A DNA stretch of 17,669 nucleotides from JBBRZF01 sp038236965 (GCA_038236965.1 JBBRZF010000058.1:1-17669); one strand, 5' to 3'; shown: positions 1 to 8,478, numbered from the stretch's first letter. Made by a program: numbers and translations. The notes: generated by a model from the letters alone, not told the origin.

Positions 1-27
1 TCTAGCCTCCTGATTTTCTGAGCAAGA

Positions 28-60
28 CAATAGGCCCGGCTTTATCGCCGGGCCTATCTT
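28..60 (-). terminator. Hairpin terminator after plsX
   Basis: A perfect 11-bp GC-rich stem (30-40 with 47-57, loop TTTATC) starts 18 nt beyond the plsX stop codon. On the minus strand it is followed only by a weak U-rich run (TATTGTCTTG), so termination efficiency is uncertain. Its position suggests it ends the yceD-rpmF-plsX transcript. Confidence 0.7.
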
Positions 61-74
61 GTTCCTCAAGACTT

Positions 75-1130
75 TTATTCGTGTCTGTGGACTGATGTTT
101 GCGAACGCCCGTCCCGCGGGGCTTGCAGATGGCGCTCGATCTTCTGGTTCAATCCCGTGGTTGCAAATTCGGAGGCCACGCGGATCGCGTTCTTGATGGC
201 ATTCGCGTTCGACGAGCCGTGTCCCACGATGGCCACTCCCTTGATGCCCAACAGCGGTGCGCCGCCGTATTCCGAATAATCCAGGCGCTTCTTGAAATCC
301 TCAAATGCCTTGCGCGACAGCAGGTAACCCACTTGGCGCGTGATGGTCGCCTGCAGCGATTCCTTCAGGATGCCGCGCACCGTCTCAACCAATCCCTCGG
401 AAACTTTCAGCGCGACATTGCCTACGAATCCGTCGCACACGATGACGTCCAAGTTTCCGTTATAGAGATCGCGGCCTTCCACGTTGCCAACAAAATTCAT
501 CTGTAGCTGTTTCAGAAGTTTGAAAGATTCGCGGGTAAGTTCGTTGCCCTTGCTCTCTTCTTCGCCTATCGAGAGCAGTCCTACGCGCGGATTCGCCGAC
601 GTTGGAAAACGTCCGGCGAAGATGGTACGGAAATACATGTCGCCCATGATGGCGAATTGTTCCAGATTTTGCGGCTTGCAGTCGACGTTGGCGCCGACAT
701 CGAGCAAAATAGCCGCCGTGCCTGCCACAGTCGGAAACACTGCGGCCAGCGCCGGACGATCCACGCCCGGCAGCGCGCCCAGCACCATTTTCGCCGTAGC
801 CATGGCAGCGCCCGTATTTCCGGCCGTCACAAAGCCGTCCGCCTTGCCTTCACGCACCAGGCGCAATCCCACTCGCATCGAAGAATCGCGCTTGGAACGG
901 ACCGCTTGCGCGGCCTTTTCCTGCATACCTATCACTTCGCTCGCGTGAACGATCTCAATCGGCAAATGCCGGGCAGAAGGGTGATGCGCCATCTCGGCGC
1001 GGATCACATCCTCTTTTCCGACCAGCAGTACCTTCACATCGTAATGACGAGCGGCGAGGATCGCGCCTTCAACTTCTGGCTTCGGCGAACGATCCGAGCC
1101 CAGTGCGTCGACCGCTATGGTTGTAGGCAT
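75..1130 (-). CDS. plsX: Phosphate acyltransferase PlsX
   Basis: Acyl-ACP:phosphate transacylase. It makes acyl-phosphate from acyl-ACP and inorganic phosphate, the donor used by PlsY to start phospholipid synthesis; it acts at the inner face of the membrane. The 351-residue length is normal for the family. Visible family motifs: the N-terminal VDALGSD (7-13; usual form DAMGGD), GNTGA (104-108), DVGAN (144-148), SIGEE with GNE (187-197), DGFVGN (233-238), and the C-terminal GGAPLLGIKG plus HGSS (289-307). The ATG at 1130 is preceded by a GGAA Shine-Dalgarno-like run. It lies 31 nt after rpmF on the same strand, the classic yceD-rpmF-plsX order. A hairpin follows directly, so downstream fab genes are not part of this transcript. 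The last 15 or so residues are polar and probably disordered. Confidence 0.97.
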   Translation of the reverse strand: MPTTIAVDALGSDRSPKPEVEGAILAARHYDVKVLLVGKEDVIRAEMAHHPSARHLPIEIVHASEVIGMQEKAAQAVRSKRDSSMRVGLRLVREGKADGFVTAGNTGAAMATAKMVLGALPGVDRPALAAVFPTVAGTAAILLDVGANVDCKPQNLEQFAIMGDMYFRTIFAGRFPTSANPRVGLLSIGEEESKGNELTRESFKLLKQLQMNFVGNVEGRDLYNGNLDVIVCDGFVGNVALKVSEGLVETVRGILKESLQATITRQVGYLLSRKAFEDFKKRLDYSEYGGAPLLGIKGVAIVGHGSSNANAIKNAIRVASEFATTGLNQKIERHLQAPRDGRSQTSVHRHE

Positions 1131-1161
1131 CGATTCCGTTTTGCGAGGCGATCAGAGTGGA

Positions 1162-1347
1162 CTAGCTTGCCTTCTCGACTGCGACGATCTCGCGGTTCTT
1201 GTAATGACCGCACTTCGCGCAGGCGCGATGCGGCATCTTCTTTTCGTGGCAGTTCGGACAATCGGAGAGCGAATGTGCCGTAAGAAAATCGTGGGAGCGA
1301 CGAATTGCAGTGCGCCGCTTAGAGTGTCGCCGTTTTGGATTTGCCAT
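1162..1347 (-). CDS. rpmF: 50S ribosomal protein L32
   Basis: Small structural protein of the large ribosomal subunit, 61 residues. The N terminus MANPKRRHSKRRTAIRRSHD has the conserved basic L32 pattern. A zinc ribbon follows, with C30-x2-C33 and C43-x2-C46 (CPNC and CAKC), so this is the zinc-binding (C+) paralogue type. The start at 1347 is supported by a GGAAAGG ribosome binding site about 9 nt upstream. It sits between yceD (72-nt gap) and plsX (31-nt gap), which is its usual place in many bacterial phyla. Confidence 0.97.
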   Translation of the reverse strand: MANPKRRHSKRRTAIRRSHDFLTAHSLSDCPNCHEKKMPHRACAKCGHYKNREIVAVEKAS

Positions 1348-1419
1348 TGCTGAACCCTTTCCTCAAGCCGCTTGCGCGACTGTACTTCTCATTCGTGGTC
1401 CCAGGCCGATTGGCCGGGC

Positions 1420-1968
1420 TTACTTCAATCTCTTCTTTATCTCGTTCAGGGCGTCCCACCGCGGGTCCTTCATTTCTTCCCTGCAGTTGCAGGCGCCCTC
1501 GGTCAACCTGCGTCCACAATGCGGACACATGCCCTTGCATTCTTCACTGCACACGCTCTTCAGTGGCAGCGCCAACAAAACCTGCTCGCGCAACACGTCT
1601 TCCAGTTGCAGCCCATCGCCATCGTAGTACCCGATCTCTGTCTCCGCTTCGCTGATCGAGACTTCATCCGCGCCGCGTTCCGCTCCCAATGGCCGGTACA
1701 ACAGATCGAACTCGCTGGTTATGTCGTGCTGCACCGGATCAAGGCAGCGTGCGCACTCCACCTCAAGCCGCGTAGACAGATTCCCGACCAGCCGGATGTC
1801 GGAAACAATCTCTTTTCCGCCGTGATGCTCGTGTACAACTTCCGCCCGCCCCTTGGTATTCAGGGGAGCAATCTGCTTTGCGTCGCCACCCAGATCGATA
1901 GCGCCTGCGGCATACTCTTCCCGGAATTCAAGCTTCCGGATTTCGAGATCTTGCAATCGGATATACAT
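1420..1968 (-). CDS. yceD: YceD/DUF177 family protein
   Basis: Member of the DUF177 (YceD) family, encoded beside rpmF in many bacteria. The family has been linked to 23S rRNA accumulation and ribosome assembly; the molecular role is not settled. I place the start at the ATG at 1968 (MYIRLQDLEIRKLEF), which matches the family N terminus. The frame stays open upstream to a TTG at 2151, but that extension is not family-like and would cross the promoter. At 182 residues the length is typical. Visible features are ECARC (71-75), a cysteine-rich segment with C140, C144, C148, C151, C160 and C162 that probably binds metal, and the terminal DPRWDAL...KKRL signature. It is the first gene of the operon with rpmF and plsX. 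Confidence 0.9.
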   Translation of the reverse strand: MYIRLQDLEIRKLEFREEYAAGAIDLGGDAKQIAPLNTKGRAEVVHEHHGGKEIVSDIRLVGNLSTRLEVECARCLDPVQHDITSEFDLLYRPLGAERGADEVSISEAETEIGYYDGDGLQLEDVLREQVLLALPLKSVCSEECKGMCPHCGRRLTEGACNCREEMKDPRWDALNEIKKRLK

Positions 1969-2121
1969 ACGTTTCCGGGATACTGCCTCAAGGCATGGCT
2001 CGGCGGAAAGATGACCGCCGCATTTCCGCAAACATGCTGCTTCCGGAACGGCGACTCCTTCAGAGCCTAACGTGTTCCATGGCTGGGCCTTACGGGGACT
2101 TTCTCCTCGGGGCGAAATACA

Positions 2122-2151
2122 AGGATACTGACATTTTGGCGGGAGTGTCAA
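2122..2151 (-). promoter_or_regulatory. Sigma70-type promoter of yceD-rpmF-plsX
   Basis: On the minus strand, TTGACA (2151-2146, perfect -35) is followed after 18 bp by TATCCT (2127-2122; 4 of 6 to the -10 consensus). Transcription would begin near 2115, giving a leader of about 147 nt before the yceD ATG at 1968. Placement directly upstream of the operon supports the call. Confidence 0.6.
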
Positions 2152-2153
2152 GG

Positions 2154-2179
2154 AAAGGACTGGTCACAACCAGTCCTTT
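2154..2179. other. Perfect 11-bp inverted repeat upstream of the operon promoter
   Basis: AAAGGACTGGT (2154-2164) pairs perfectly with ACCAGTCCTTT (2169-2179) around a CACA loop. It ends three bases before the -35 box of the yceD promoter. No T-run follows on the plus strand. On the minus strand the sequence continues CCTTGACA, so it is a poor terminator. It could be an operator for a dimeric regulator or a weak boundary element. The stretch between it and the next hairpin (2180-2296) shows nothing I can identify. Confidence 0.5.
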
Positions 2180-2296
2180 CACGCAAATCCTGCTGTAAAG
2201 GTACCGTTCAGGCGGTTCCACCTGCCAGATCGGCCAAAACCGGGTTCATTTTGTCGGTGCAGAAGGTCTTTTGCACACTTGTTGCACGAGGGTAAA

Positions 2297-2332
2297 CAAA
2301 AGGGCAGCCCACCTATCGATGGCTGCCCTTTT
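2297..2332. terminator. Bidirectional-looking terminator after the YtxH gene
   Basis: AAAGGGCAGCC (2299-2309) pairs with GGCTGCCCTTT (2321-2331). On the minus strand the stem is followed by TTTTGTTT, a good U-tract, 23 nt past the stop of the YtxH-like gene. The plus strand also ends in TTTTACTT. Confidence 0.8.
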
Positions 2333-2354
2333 ACTTCCGTAACCTTCTCTTACT

Positions 2355-2612
2355 TTATACGTTGGTGCTGCCGCTCGGCGCACCCTCGGTGCCCGTGCTG
2401 CGGACCGTGTTCATCGCACGTTCTGCCGTCGTGCGGATCTGCTCCACACCCTTCTGTACCTTGTCACGATTCTGTTCAAACGTCTCGCGCGCCGAATTCG
2501 CCATATCGTTGGCGCGATCGCTCAGGTTGTTACGTGTTTCTTCGCCGCTCATCGGAGCGAACAAGACGCCCAGGCCAATGCCTAAGCCAAGTCCGAACAA
2601 AAAGGTTTTCAT
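2355..2612 (-). CDS. YtxH-like small membrane/stress protein
   Basis: An 85-residue protein. The N-terminal segment MKTFLFGLGLGIGLGVLFAP is glycine-rich and hydrophobic, and it runs into APMSGEETR, the usual YtxH/DUF883-like pattern of one membrane helix followed by a G-x-E-T-R motif. The remainder is a charged amphipathic helix (about 30-70) likely to form a coiled coil, ending in a Gly/Ser/Thr tail. Related proteins are called general stress proteins in Bacillus, but the function is not known. The ATG at 2612 follows a strong AGGAGG site. It is a single-gene transcript with its own terminator at 2297-2332. Confidence 0.8.
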   Translation of the reverse strand: MKTFLFGLGLGIGLGVLFAPMSGEETRNNLSDRANDMANSARETFEQNRDKVQKGVEQIRTTAERAMNTVRSTGTEGAPSGSTNV

Positions 2613-2868
2613 CGTTAATGCCTCCTGAAGTATTTTTTATTGGAAGTGCGGTTGTAATCGCCATCTTGGAAATGTGCCGCGTACACTTCGCTTGCATGGC
2701 TCCTCAATAAGCCTGTCTTGACGCTACACAAGGAAGATGCCAACTAGCCCGGAAGGTTTGCCGTACGTGCTCGTTTTAACTCGCCTGCCTCCCGTTTCGG
2801 TCGATTTCCATAGAATTTTGCACCACATGGGAGGCAACCGTTCGATTACCTCCTGATATCCTCTCCCC

Positions 2869-4014
2869 ATGAGTGAGTCCTCCGCCAAGATCGCTGGCTA
2901 TGCCACACCAGAAGGTACTCTCCGTTTTGCCGAGCGTTTTCCCGATCTCCAGCAGTTTCAAAACTTCCGCCAACCCAGCAACGTTCCTGGCGCAAAGGAT
3001 CTCTGGTTTTCCACTCTCGGACTCGGAAGCTACCTCGGCGAGACCGACGACGCTGCCGACCAGCTTTATGCGCAAGCCGTTGTGACCGCCGTGCGTAACG
3101 GCTTCAATGTCTTCGACACCGCCATCAACTATCGCCATCAGCGTTCCGAGCGCAGCATTGGCGCCGGAATCCGCGAACTCATCCTCGAACGCGACTTCCA
3201 TCGCAACGAGATCGTCGTCTGCAGCAAGGCTGGATATTTATCGTTTGATGGAGAAGTGCCAGCCGAGACACGCTCCTACTTCACGCACGAATACGTCGAT
3301 TCCGGCATCATCAAACCAACGGATGTCGCTGGCGGAATGCACTGCATGGCGCCCGCTTACCTGTTAAACCAATTGGAACGTTCCCGCGCGAACCTGGGAC
3401 TGGAAACCATCGACGTCTACTACGTTCACAATCCCGAGTCCGAACTGGGCGACGTCTCGCGCGAAGTATTTCAAGCGCGCCTCAAAGCCGCCTTTGCCGC
3501 GCTCGAGCAGGCTGTCAGCGATGGCAAGATTCGCTTCTACGGCATTGCCTCCTGGAATGCGCTTCGCGTGCAACAGGGAGAACAGGCATATATCAGTCTT
3601 TCCGACTGCGTCTCCGCCGCGCGCGAAGCCGGTGGAGAGCACCACCATTTCCGTTTCATACAGCTTCCCTTCAACCTCGCTATGGCCGAAGGCTACGGAC
3701 TTCCCGCCCAGGCTCTTGGCCGTGAGCAACTCTCTCCACTCCAGTTCGCCGCGCAGGAGGGCCTTGCCGCAATCGGCAGCGCCAGCCTATACCAGGGACA
3801 GCTCACTCGAAACCTGCCGCCAAATTTGCGCGCACTTCTCAACGCCGAGACAGATGCGCAATGCGCCATGCAGTTCGCACGCTCCGCACCCGGACTGCTC
3901 ACCTCGCTCATCGGCATGGGAAGACCCGCGCACGTGCTGGAGAACGCCGCCGTGCTGCATCGCAATATGATCCCGCAAGAGGAATGGGAATCGCTCTTCC
4001 GCAACAACGCATAG
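2869..4014 (+). CDS. Aldo/keto reductase family protein
   Basis: NAD(P)H-dependent oxidoreductase of the aldo/keto reductase superfamily, 381 residues, predicted cytosolic. The catalytic tetrad can be read: D83 and Y88 in FDTAINY, K120 in CSKAGY, H187 in YYVHNPE. Later segments KIRFYGIASW and SLIGMGRPAHV fit barrel strands and the usual C-terminal LIGMR-like cofactor region. It is somewhat longer than typical members (about 280-340), with an N-terminal leader of about 45 residues and an insert around 125-160. The substrate cannot be told. The start at 2869 lacks a clear Shine-Dalgarno sequence; I kept it because the reading begins shortly before the conserved barrel. It is flanked by oppositely oriented genes, so it is transcribed alone. 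The 256-bp gap upstream shows no convincing promoter. Confidence 0.9.
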   Translation: MSESSAKIAGYATPEGTLRFAERFPDLQQFQNFRQPSNVPGAKDLWFSTLGLGSYLGETDDAADQLYAQAVVTAVRNGFNVFDTAINYRHQRSERSIGAGIRELILERDFHRNEIVVCSKAGYLSFDGEVPAETRSYFTHEYVDSGIIKPTDVAGGMHCMAPAYLLNQLERSRANLGLETIDVYYVHNPESELGDVSREVFQARLKAAFAALEQAVSDGKIRFYGIASWNALRVQQGEQAYISLSDCVSAAREAGGEHHHFRFIQLPFNLAMAEGYGLPAQALGREQLSPLQFAAQEGLAAIGSASLYQGQLTRNLPPNLRALLNAETDAQCAMQFARSAPGLLTSLIGMGRPAHVLENAAVLHRNMIPQEEWESLFRNNA

Positions 4015-4036
4015 ATCTCCAATGCGATAGAAAACG

Positions 4037-4062
4037 GAATCGCCCCGGGATCGATTCTTTCC
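4037..4062 (+). terminator. Weak hairpin after the aldo/keto reductase
   Basis: GAATCG (4037-4042) pairs with CGATTC (4052-4057), followed by TTTCC. The stem is short and the T-run poor. It is placed 22 nt after the reductase stop codon, so it may contribute to ending that transcript. Confidence 0.35.
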
Positions 4063-4070
4063 ACCACAAC

Positions 4071-4097
4071 AAAAGGCCGCCCCCATCGGAGCGGCCT
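4071..4097 (-). terminator. Terminator of the TPR protein gene
   Basis: On the minus strand AGGCCGC (4097-4091) pairs with GCGGCCT (4080-4074), followed by TTTTGTTG. It lies 21 nt past the stop of the minus-strand gene ending at 4119. Confidence 0.75.
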
Positions 4098-4118
4098 CAT
4101 AGTCGCAAAACCGTTCGC

Positions 4119-4832
4119 TTACTGGACTTTCAATCCAGCCTGTCTCTGCTGCGCCAATTCGGCGGCCGCAGTTCCCTTTTCGTCCTTCACGATCTGTTCG
4201 TAGATCTTCTTGGCTTCGGCTGGCTGCTTCGCTTCGTACATACTCGCCAACTCGAGCTGGGCCGTAGTTTTCGGCACTGTCGCTGCCGGATGATCGATCA
4301 GGCTCTTGTAAACGCCGACTGCATCGTTGTCGCGATTGGTGTCGCGATAAAGCGAGGCCAGTGCGAACTTCGCCAGCCCAGCCACATCACCATTGCGGAC
4401 ATCGGTCAGCGACTTCAAACCAGCTTCGGCACCTTGCATGTCGCCCAGATCTTCATCTGAGAGCGCAACAAAATATTTCGCCATCTGTCCCGATTGCGTG
4501 CTGCCATATTTATCGGCGATGACCGCAAACTCCGTCTTGGACGCAGCCGCGCGTTCCTTCTCGTCGACAAACGACCTGATGTTCGGGTCGGGAGGAGCGC
4601 CTTCGCCACGAAGCGGCGCGTTGAAGGTGGCAAGCGCCTTGCCCAATTCCACGCTCGCCTGCTGGTTGCGGTTATTCATGTACCACAGGCCGCCAACCAC
4701 CAGCACCAGCACTAAGGCAGCAGCGATGGCCGCATTCACCATCTTCTGGCGATGTTCGACGGTCCAGTGGAGAGCATTCGCCGCAGTGTCGGCGAACTTG
4801 TCATGCTTCAGATCTTGTCGGGAATAACGCAC
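4119..4832 (-). CDS. Membrane-anchored TPR protein, YfgM-like
   Basis: A 237-residue protein with a short cytoplasmic N terminus, one transmembrane helix at about 31-52 (MVNAAIAAALVLVLVVGGLW) and an extracytoplasmic helical-repeat domain. Repeats with TPR character are seen from about 95 onward (KYFVALSDEDLGDMQGAEAG; KFALASLYRDTNRDNDAVGVY; QLELASMYEAKQPAEAKKIY). This layout matches the YfgM/TPR_21 family; E. coli YfgM is an ancillary SecYEG-associated protein that works with PpiD. The exact partner here is inferred. Translation begins at GTG 4832, preceded by AAGGAC at a good distance. It is a monocistronic unit ending in the hairpin at 4071-4097. Confidence 0.75.
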   Translation of the reverse strand: MRYSRQDLKHDKFADTAANALHWTVEHRQKMVNAAIAAALVLVLVVGGLWYMNNRNQQASVELGKALATFNAPLRGEGAPPDPNIRSFVDEKERAAASKTEFAVIADKYGSTQSGQMAKYFVALSDEDLGDMQGAEAGLKSLTDVRNGDVAGLAKFALASLYRDTNRDNDAVGVYKSLIDHPAATVPKTTAQLELASMYEAKQPAEAKKIYEQIVKDEKGTAAAELAQQRQAGLKVQ

Positions 4833-5025
4833 GGTAGGTCCTTATTGAATTACTGGGTAGGGTCGCGAAACTCTGAGTTTATCAGAAACAGTGCCGCAGA
4901 ACCATTAGTACTCTCGTCTTGACCCATTCTTGTGCAACCGGCGCAAGCTGCTCAGACTCTTATATAACAGGCCATTCGCCGGGACATTACTCTCGCCAGC
5001 TCGCATTCGCGAGAGGAGGATTGTT

Positions 5026-7959
5026 ATGCGCAAACTTGGAATCATTGTCACTGTCGTTCTCGTTCTCGTCATTGTCGCTGCCATCGTCATTCCCCGCTTC
5101 ATTGACGTCAACCGCTATCGCTCACGCATACAGACGGAACTCGAGCAGCGCCTCAATCGCAACGTCTCGCTCGGCGAGATGCACCTCAGCCTGCTCCCGC
5201 TTGCCTTCCGCGCTGACTCCGCCGCCATCGGAGAGGACAAGAGTTTCCCCACCGGACGCCCCTTCGCCACCGCCGGAGAACTCTACGTAACCGCCAAGCT
5301 GGGTCCGCTGCTTCGTAAAGATGTCCAGATCAGCAGCATCGAACTCAAGCGCCCGCAGATCGAATTCGTGCGCAACAGCAGCGGCACCTGGAACTTCGCC
5401 TCCATCGGTAATCGCACCGTCAATGGCGCCACAACTCCTCCCAAAGACCAGTCCAAGCCGGCGAACCAGCAGAATTTTTCCTTGACCGAGTTGAAGATCA
5501 CCGACGGCACCGTAGCCATCACCGATCTGCAGAAGCACCAGACGCGTTCCGTTTACGACCACATCGATCTTGAACTCAATGACTTCGCCCAGGGAAAGCC
5601 CTTCACCCTCACCTTGGCCGCGCATCTTCCCGGCCAAGGCAAACAGCTCGTCGAACTAAAAGGCAAGGGCGGCCCCATCGATGACGCCAGCCTGATGAAC
5701 ACCAATTTCGACGGCACGCTCAAGTTGCAGGAAGTAGCGCTCTCCGCCGCGCAGAAATTCCTGAACAGCGAATCGCTCGCCAACACCGAAGCCATCATCA
5801 CAGGCAGCGCAACCGTGAAGAACACCGGTGGCAAGCTCGCTTCCAGCGGCTCGCTCAAACTCGACAATCCCGTCATTCACGGCGTCAACATCGGCTACCC
5901 CATCACCGCCGACTATGACGTTGCCGACGACGTGGACAACAGCCTCTTGCAGATCACCAAGGCCACGCTCAAACTCGGCAACACTCCTCTCTCCATCACC
6001 GGCAGCGTCAATAGCAAACCCACGCCCGCCCTGATGGACGTCAAGCTTCAGGCATCGAATGTTTCCATCGCAGAAGCTGCGCGCCTCGCCGCAGCTTTCG
6101 GTGTGGCCTTCAATCCCGGCATGAACGTCGCGGGAAACATGACCGCCGACATCCACGCGCAGGGCGCAACCAGCAGTCCCACAATGAGTGGACTGCTCAG
6201 CGGCTCCAACCTCGTCGTCAGCGGAAAAGATCTGCCGCAGCCCGTCAAGCTCAACGCGCTGCAATTGCAACTCACTCCCGAAGCCATACGCTCCAATGAC
6301 TTCACCGCGTCCACCGGCGGCTCCAACGTCAATGGACGCTTCACGCTCTCGCAGTACACCACGCAATCGCCCAACATCGACGCCATCTTCAAGACCACGA
6401 ACGCCAACATCGCCGAGCTCATCCACATGGCGAACGCCTATGGCGTCGAAGCCGCACGCGGACTCAACGGCTCAGGCACGCTCTCGCTCGACGTGCACGC
6501 CGTCGGCCCCGTCAAGAATTCCGCTGCAATGAATTTTTCCGGCACCGGTCAGATCGCCAATGCTTCCATCAAGCCGGAATCGCTCACCCAGCCGCTGAAC
6601 ATCAAGAACGCCGCGCTTCAGTTCACACAAAACTCTGTTGTCATCAATAATCTCGCCGCCTCGATCGGCAGCACCAATGCCACGGGCAACGCCACCCTGC
6701 GCAACTTCCAGTCGCCACAGGTGCAGTTCACTCTTGCGGCCGACAAGCTGAACGTCACCGAACTCCAGCAGATCATAGGCTCCGCTCCGGCGCCGCAGAC
6801 GCGCACCGCCTCGCTCGTGCCTGCCGCTCAAGCCGCGCCCACTCCCGCCGCTCCCAGCATCATCACCCGCATGACCGGCGGCGGACAGCTCACCATCGGC
6901 ACCGTCACCTACGACCAGTTACTGCTGCAAAATGTTCGCTCCACGGTGACGCTCAACAATGGCATCATCCGTCTCTCGCCCCTCACCGCCACTGTCTACA
7001 ACGGCCAGGAATCCGGAACCATCGAGTTGGACATGCGCCAGCCGCAGACCATCTACAACGTGAACCTGAAGCTGCAGGGTGTTGACAGCAACAAACTCAT
7101 CTCCGCAATGAGCAACCTGAAGGAGACGCTCTACGGTCTGATGGCCGCAAACGCCAATGCCAGCTTCGCCTCCGTACCCACTGGCTCAGACATCGCGCGC
7201 ACCCTCAACGGACGCTTCTCGCTCAACCTGCACGACGGTAAATTAGCAGGCGTCGACGTGCTCCAGCAGCTCTCCGCCATCGGCAAGTTCCAATCCATCG
7301 GACGCAACGCGGAAAACTTCACCAAGCTTTCCCAACTCAGCGGAGACTTCGATATCCGCAACGGCGTCGCCACCACCAACAACCTCAAGGCGCTCATCGA
7401 TGGCGGAACCGTCGCCGCAACCGGTTCCGTCAACCTCGTCGATCAAGGCGTGAATATGCAGGTCACCGCCGTGCTCTCGAAGACCTATAGCCAGCAGGTC
7501 GGCGGCAACGGCATTGGCGGATTCATGCAGACGGCGTTGGCTAACAAAAATGGCGAGCTCGTTCTTCCCGTTCTCGTCACTGGGACTTTTCAGAGCCTGC
7601 ACTTCGCGCCCGACATAAACAAGATCGCGCAGATGAAGCTGCAGAATCTCTTGCCCAGCTTCGGCAATCCGGGCCAACTCTCAAGCGGCATACTCGGCGC
7701 CCTCGGCGGACGCGGAAACTCCGGCGCAGACGGCAACTCGCAAGGCGGCGTTTCCGGCATCATGGACGCCATCACCGGAAAGCAAAAACCGAATCAGCAA
7801 TACCCGCAGAATCCGCCGGCCACCGCGAACCCCAACCAGCAGGCCCAACCGGACAACCCGGCTTCTCAGGTGAATGATCTCGTGCAAGGAATCTTTGGCG
7901 GCAACAAAAAGAAAGCCCAACCACCCAAGCAGCAACCGCCGCCGCAAACACCGAGGTAG
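5026..7959 (+). CDS. AsmA family protein
   Basis: A 977-residue envelope protein. I chose the ATG at 5026 because AGGAGG lies 6 nt upstream and the protein then begins with a signal-anchor (RKLGIIVTVVLVLVIVAAIV, about 2-21); the upstream extension to a TTG at 4930 looks non-coding. The following PRFIDVNRYRSRIQTELEQR and RNVSLGEMHLSLLP are the standard AsmA N-terminal pattern. The long middle is repetitive beta structure (alternating hydrophobic strands, many N/T/S). An AsmA-like C-terminal domain covers roughly 640-880, including NGRFSLNLHDGKLAGVDVLQ. Residues after about 905 are a Pro/Gln/Asn-rich disordered tail. AsmA-like proteins are thought to form hydrophobic-groove bridges for phospholipid transport to the outer membrane, so this suggests a diderm cell. 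It is larger than E. coli AsmA (about 617 residues). It converges on the DksA-like gene. Confidence 0.92.
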   Translation: MRKLGIIVTVVLVLVIVAAIVIPRFIDVNRYRSRIQTELEQRLNRNVSLGEMHLSLLPLAFRADSAAIGEDKSFPTGRPFATAGELYVTAKLGPLLRKDVQISSIELKRPQIEFVRNSSGTWNFASIGNRTVNGATTPPKDQSKPANQQNFSLTELKITDGTVAITDLQKHQTRSVYDHIDLELNDFAQGKPFTLTLAAHLPGQGKQLVELKGKGGPIDDASLMNTNFDGTLKLQEVALSAAQKFLNSESLANTEAIITGSATVKNTGGKLASSGSLKLDNPVIHGVNIGYPITADYDVADDVDNSLLQITKATLKLGNTPLSITGSVNSKPTPALMDVKLQASNVSIAEAARLAAAFGVAFNPGMNVAGNMTADIHAQGATSSPTMSGLLSGSNLVVSGKDLPQPVKLNALQLQLTPEAIRSNDFTASTGGSNVNGRFTLSQYTTQSPNIDAIFKTTNANIAELIHMANAYGVEAARGLNGSGTLSLDVHAVGPVKNSAAMNFSGTGQIANASIKPESLTQPLNIKNAALQFTQNSVVINNLAASIGSTNATGNATLRNFQSPQVQFTLAADKLNVTELQQIIGSAPAPQTRTASLVPAAQAAPTPAAPSIITRMTGGGQLTIGTVTYDQLLLQNVRSTVTLNNGIIRLSPLTATVYNGQESGTIELDMRQPQTIYNVNLKLQGVDSNKLISAMSNLKETLYGLMAANANASFASVPTGSDIARTLNGRFSLNLHDGKLAGVDVLQQLSAIGKFQSIGRNAENFTKLSQLSGDFDIRNGVATTNNLKALIDGGTVAATGSVNLVDQGVNMQVTAVLSKTYSQQVGGNGIGGFMQTALANKNGELVLPVLVTGTFQSLHFAPDINKIAQMKLQNLLPSFGNPGQLSSGILGALGGRGNSGADGNSQGGVSGIMDAITGKQKPNQQYPQNPPATANPNQQAQPDNPASQVNDLVQGIFGGNKKKAQPPKQQPPPQTPR

Positions 7960-7970
7960 TTATGACCCAA

Positions 7971-7999
7971 AAAAGAGCCGCCTCTCGGGCGGCTCTTTT
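7971..7999. terminator. Bidirectional terminator between AsmA and DksA-like genes
   Basis: A perfect 12-bp stem, AAAAGAGCCGCC (7971-7982) with GGCGGCTCTTTT (7988-7999), loop TCTCG. It has A-rich and T-rich arms, so it can act on both strands. It sits exactly between two convergent stop codons (7959 and 8018). Confidence 0.9.
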
Positions 8000-8017
8000 C
8001 CAAAACATCAAATCTCT

Positions 8018-8392
8018 CTACGTTCCCGTTTCTTCGTTCAACACGCCTTGCTCAAGCTTTTCCTGACACTCGATGCAGTGACGCGTCCAGGGCACAGCCT
8101 CAAGCCGTTTGGCGTTGATCTCTTTCCCGCAGGAGATGCACTCTCCGAACGAGTCTTCCCGAATCCGGCCTAGCGCGCCTTCCACCATCTGCAGTAACTG
8201 GCGATCAGTATTGCTCTGATGAAACAGCAATTCCTTCTGATACGAACTACTCGCTCTATCGGCAATGTCTTGTGCCATGTCGACGACGTCCGCTTCGCGT
8301 CCGTCCTGTTGGGTACGCGTAACCGCAACGCGCAACTCTTGCTGGCGTTCTTCCAACCGTTTTTTGAAAGTATCTAGCTTCTTTTTATCCAT
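8018..8392 (-). CDS. DksA/TraR family zinc-finger transcription regulator
   Basis: A 124-residue protein of the DksA/TraR family, which binds in the RNA polymerase secondary channel and works with (p)ppGpp in E. coli. An N-terminal helical hairpin (about 1-75) carries DVVDMA (35-40), which fits the coiled-coil tip D-x2-D-x-A motif important for DksA activity. The C-terminal four-cysteine zinc finger is complete: C85-x2-C88 and C106-x2-C109 (GECISCG...RHCIECQ). It is shorter than E. coli DksA (151) but within the family range. The ATG at 8392 has only a weak upstream AGGG site. A strong promoter lies at 8449-8478, giving a leader of about 50 nt, and the bidirectional hairpin ends the transcript. 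Confidence 0.9.
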   Translation of the reverse strand: MDKKKLDTFKKRLEERQQELRVAVTRTQQDGREADVVDMAQDIADRASSSYQKELLFHQSNTDRQLLQMVEGALGRIREDSFGECISCGKEINAKRLEAVPWTRHCIECQEKLEQGVLNEETGT

Positions 8393-8448
8393 GAGTTCAT
8401 TACCCTGCTTAGTAAACCGGGCCCGCCGACCTTCGTTCTGGAACCGGA

Positions 8449-8478
8449 ATCATATGCGTCCTCTTTCGGTTGCGTCAA
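8449..8478 (-). promoter_or_regulatory. Sigma70-type promoter of the DksA-like gene
   Basis: On the minus strand, TTGACG (8478-8473) and TATGAT (8454-8449) are separated by 18 bp; each hexamer matches five of six consensus bases. Transcription would begin near 8441, about 50 nt before the ATG at 8392. Confidence 0.7.

Noticed and set aside
1969..2151. N-terminal extension of YceD to 2151
   Set aside because: The extension begins at TTG, crosses the predicted promoter and resembles no DUF177 sequence; the family N terminus starts at 1968.
4950..4985. Promoter for the AsmA-family gene around TATATAAC
   Set aside because: The AT-rich -10-like stretch has no acceptable -35 at 16-19 bp, so I did not list it.
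5122..6426. Long minus-strand frames inside the AsmA-family gene (5122-5637, 5656-6426)
   Set aside because: They are shadows of the AsmA coding frame; no start site, motif or independent context supports them.
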